Origin: Bryobacterales bacterium | GTDB lineage: Bacteria; Acidobacteriota; Terriglobia; Bryobacterales; Bryobacteraceae | Length of the DNA stretch: 7,083 nt | Reading direction: 5' to 3' | NCBI GenBank assembly: GCA_025462985.1 | Contig: JAOAPP010000594.1 | Span: 1-7,083, forward strand | Part shown: piece by piece, positions 5,830 through 7,083 of the stretch | How the letters are laid out: each line of letters starts with the position of its first letter | How positions within the stretch are numbered: the stretch's first letter is position 1 | The notes under the pieces: generated by a model | Seen by the model: the letters and a program-made list of their open reading frames with translations, nothing else | What the model was told of the DNA's origin: nothing | Databases searched by the model: none | Position numbers and translations under genes: made by a program

Positions 5830-6750
5830 TTATTTAGCCTGCCCGGCAACCACGGCGACGGATCCCAGAGCGCGACGCCAAGCCGCCGTGTACTGCCGCC
5901 GGGATACGAAAGTAGCTGCGAACGCCGATCCGGAAGCAAATTTGGAGGCCGCTGCTCTCACCTCCGCGGAAGTTGAAAACACGCCGAAAAGAGCCGAGCC
6001 GCTCCCCGTCATGCGTGCTATGCCTGCACCGGCCCGGCGCAACTTGGCGAGAACCAGACCCAGTTGCGGATGGCTGCCGAAGACGGCGTCTTCGAAGTCG
6101 TTCGCGAGCGGAAGTTGATCCAGACGCAACTTGTCCAGATCCCAGATGATCCTATGAAACTCTCCCAGGATAGGAGACTGAGCCTCCAAAGTCAACGAAC
6201 GATTGAGGTTTCGGTACGCCTCTGGGGTCGAAACATGTACGCCGCCCGCGACGATCAGGACGGGCCGGGATGGCTGATCCGGCAGTGGATAAAGCTCGCT
6301 GCCGCGCCCTATGCCGAGGACAGTTCCTCCATGCAGAAAGGCCGGAACATCGCTCCCCAGAGACTCTGCCATGCACAGCAAAGAGGGGTACGGGATTTGC
6401 TTCCTGACCAGGGCGGGAAGCGCGAGGAGCACGGCAGCCGCGTTGCTGGATCCGCCGCCGAGACCGGCTCCCATGGGAATTTTCTTTTCCAACTGAAGCG
6501 AGAGCCGCCCGGTTAGCTTGAGATGGTCCAGGACCAATTTTGCAGCCCGGACGACCAGGTTGTCCGGAATGTCCACGGAGCTGTTGAGGTCAATGGCTGT
6601 CCTGCGCGACTTCTGGAATTCCAGCGTCAATGTGTCTTTCAGGCTGACGGTCTGAAAGATGGTACGCAGTTCGTGGTATCCGTCGCTACGTTTGTGAAGG
6701 ACGCGCAGGTCGAGATTCAGCTTGGCGAACGACGGTACGGTGATTGCCAC
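5830..6750 (-). CDS. ispE: 4-diphosphocytidyl-2-C-methyl-D-erythritol kinase
   Basis: Phosphorylates CDP-methylerythritol with ATP in the MEP route to isopentenyl diphosphate. Seen: 306 residues with the three GHMP-kinase motifs. PSFAKLNLDLRV at 6-17 carries the active-site Lys10. The ATP-binding PMGAGLGGGSSNAAA is at 92-106. LGSDVPAFLHGG at 131-142 carries the catalytic Asp134, and the third motif MTGSGSALFGVF is at 247-258. The start is GTG at 6748-6750, one nucleotide after the apt stop codon; no ATG is available and the N-terminus fits the family exactly. No good ribosome site precedes it, so translation is probably coupled to apt. The presence of ispE means the organism uses the non-mevalonate pathway. 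ispE next to prs is a common bacterial arrangement. Confidence 0.97.
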   Translation of the reverse strand: MAITVPSFAKLNLDLRVLHKRSDGYHELRTIFQTVSLKDTLTLEFQKSRRTAIDLNSSVDIPDNLVVRAAKLVLDHLKLTGRLSLQLEKKIPMGAGLGGGSSNAAAVLLALPALVRKQIPYPSLLCMAESLGSDVPAFLHGGTVLGIGRGSELYPLPDQPSRPVLIVAGGVHVSTPEAYRNLNRSLTLEAQSPILGEFHRIIWDLDKLRLDQLPLANDFEDAVFGSHPQLGLVLAKLRRAGAGIARMTGSGSALFGVFSTSAEVRAAASKFASGSAFAATFVSRRQYTAAWRRALGSVAVVAGQAK

Positions 6751-6751
6751 G

Positions 6752-7083
6752 CTAGTACTGAAGCAGTGAAAAGACGTCGTGCCGCCCGAGTTTGCCGCGC
6801 CCGTTGAGAAACGTCAATTCGATTACGAAGCCAAGTCCCGTGACATTGCCTCCGACCTCTTCCACGAGACGAGCCACCGCCGAGGCTGTGCCTCCCGTTG
6901 CGAGGACATCGTCGATAATCAATACGTTTTGCCCCGGCTCAATTGCGTCGGCGTGGATTTCCAGTTGGTCCGTACCGTACTCCAGGTGATAGTCCACGCT
7001 CTTGACGAGGTGAGGAAGCTTTCTAGGTTTTCGAACCGGAACGAAGCCCGCGCCCAGGGCCAAGGCCATGGCGGGGGCGAAGA
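6752..7083 (-). CDS. apt: Adenine phosphoribosyltransferase (5' partial)
   Basis: Salvages adenine by joining it to PRPP to give AMP. The frame is open to the right edge of the window; 109 complete residues are visible out of the usual 170-180, so roughly the N-terminal third is missing. Seen: [16 protein letters not shown] near the right edge, characteristic of this enzyme; the [10 protein letters not shown] segment; and the PRPP-binding motif [13 protein letters not shown] at 6887-6925, with its adjacent Asp pair. The C-terminus ends soon after IELTFLNGR and DVFSLLQY. The ATG at 7067-7069 is internal (its codon lies within the conserved core), not the true start. The stop TAG at 6752-6754 is followed after one base by the ispE start. 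It uses PRPP made by the downstream prs product. Confidence 0.96.
   Translation of the reverse strand, partial: FAPAMALALGAGFVPVRKPRKLPHLVKSVDYHLEYGTDQLEIHADAIEPGQNVLIIDDVLATGGTASAVARLVEEVGGNVTGLGFVIELTFLNGRGKLGRHDVFSLLQY

Noticed and set aside
6064..6516. A 150-codon plus-strand open frame opposite ispE.
   Set aside because: ispE is complete with all three GHMP motifs; the antisense frame has no recognisable features.

Overview
This 7,083-base window is a bacterial chromosomal housekeeping region. Eight genes read leftward (minus strand) in the order apt (partial) - ispE - prs - rplY - pth - rpsF - rpsR - rplI. A strong intrinsic terminator follows, and beyond it lies a ninth leftward gene for an uncharacterised HEAT-repeat-like protein. 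At the left edge a glutathione peroxidase gene, cut at its 5' end, reads rightward and converges on the HEAT-repeat gene.

Organism: the moderately high GC, Shine-Dalgarno starts, the MEP isoprenoid gene ispE and the order ispE-prs-rplY-pth-rpsF-rpsR-rplI fit a Gram-negative bacterium. Acidobacteriota is my best guess (Bryobacter/Solibacter-like), with a deltaproteobacterial-type lineage as the alternative. The guess rests on remembered gene orders and protein style (a long Pro/Ala-rich tail on S6, a TL5/Ctc-type L25, a 2-Cys glutathione peroxidase with PANNF in place of PCNQF). It was not tested by any search.

Layout: 1-507 glutathione peroxidase (+, 5' partial); 532-1938 HEAT-repeat-like protein (-, TTG start); 1939-2064 a gap holding three hairpins, one a good terminator; 2065-2511 L9; 2527-2829 S18; 2842-3333 S6; 3330-4010 peptidyl-tRNA hydrolase; 4047-4733 L25/Ctc; 4734-4834 a 101-nt gap with nothing definite; 4835-5806 PRPP synthetase; 5830-6750 IspE; 6752-7083 adenine phosphoribosyltransferase (5' partial). 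Gaps from apt to rplI are mostly 1-36 nt, and one junction is a 4-nt ATGA overlap, so this looks like one transcription unit whose main promoter lies outside the window to the right.

Functionally the operon joins PRPP supply and use (prs, apt) and an isoprenoid step (ispE) to ribosomal proteins and ribosome rescue (rplY, pth, rpsF, rpsR, rplI). I see no mobile element, CRISPR array, tRNA, rRNA or defence system, and no convincing new biological system. The points worth a second look are small: the hairpin cluster after rplI, two mutually exclusive hairpins in the rplY-pth gap, terminal extensions on several translation proteins, and the unnamed HEAT-repeat-like protein with a non-ATG start.
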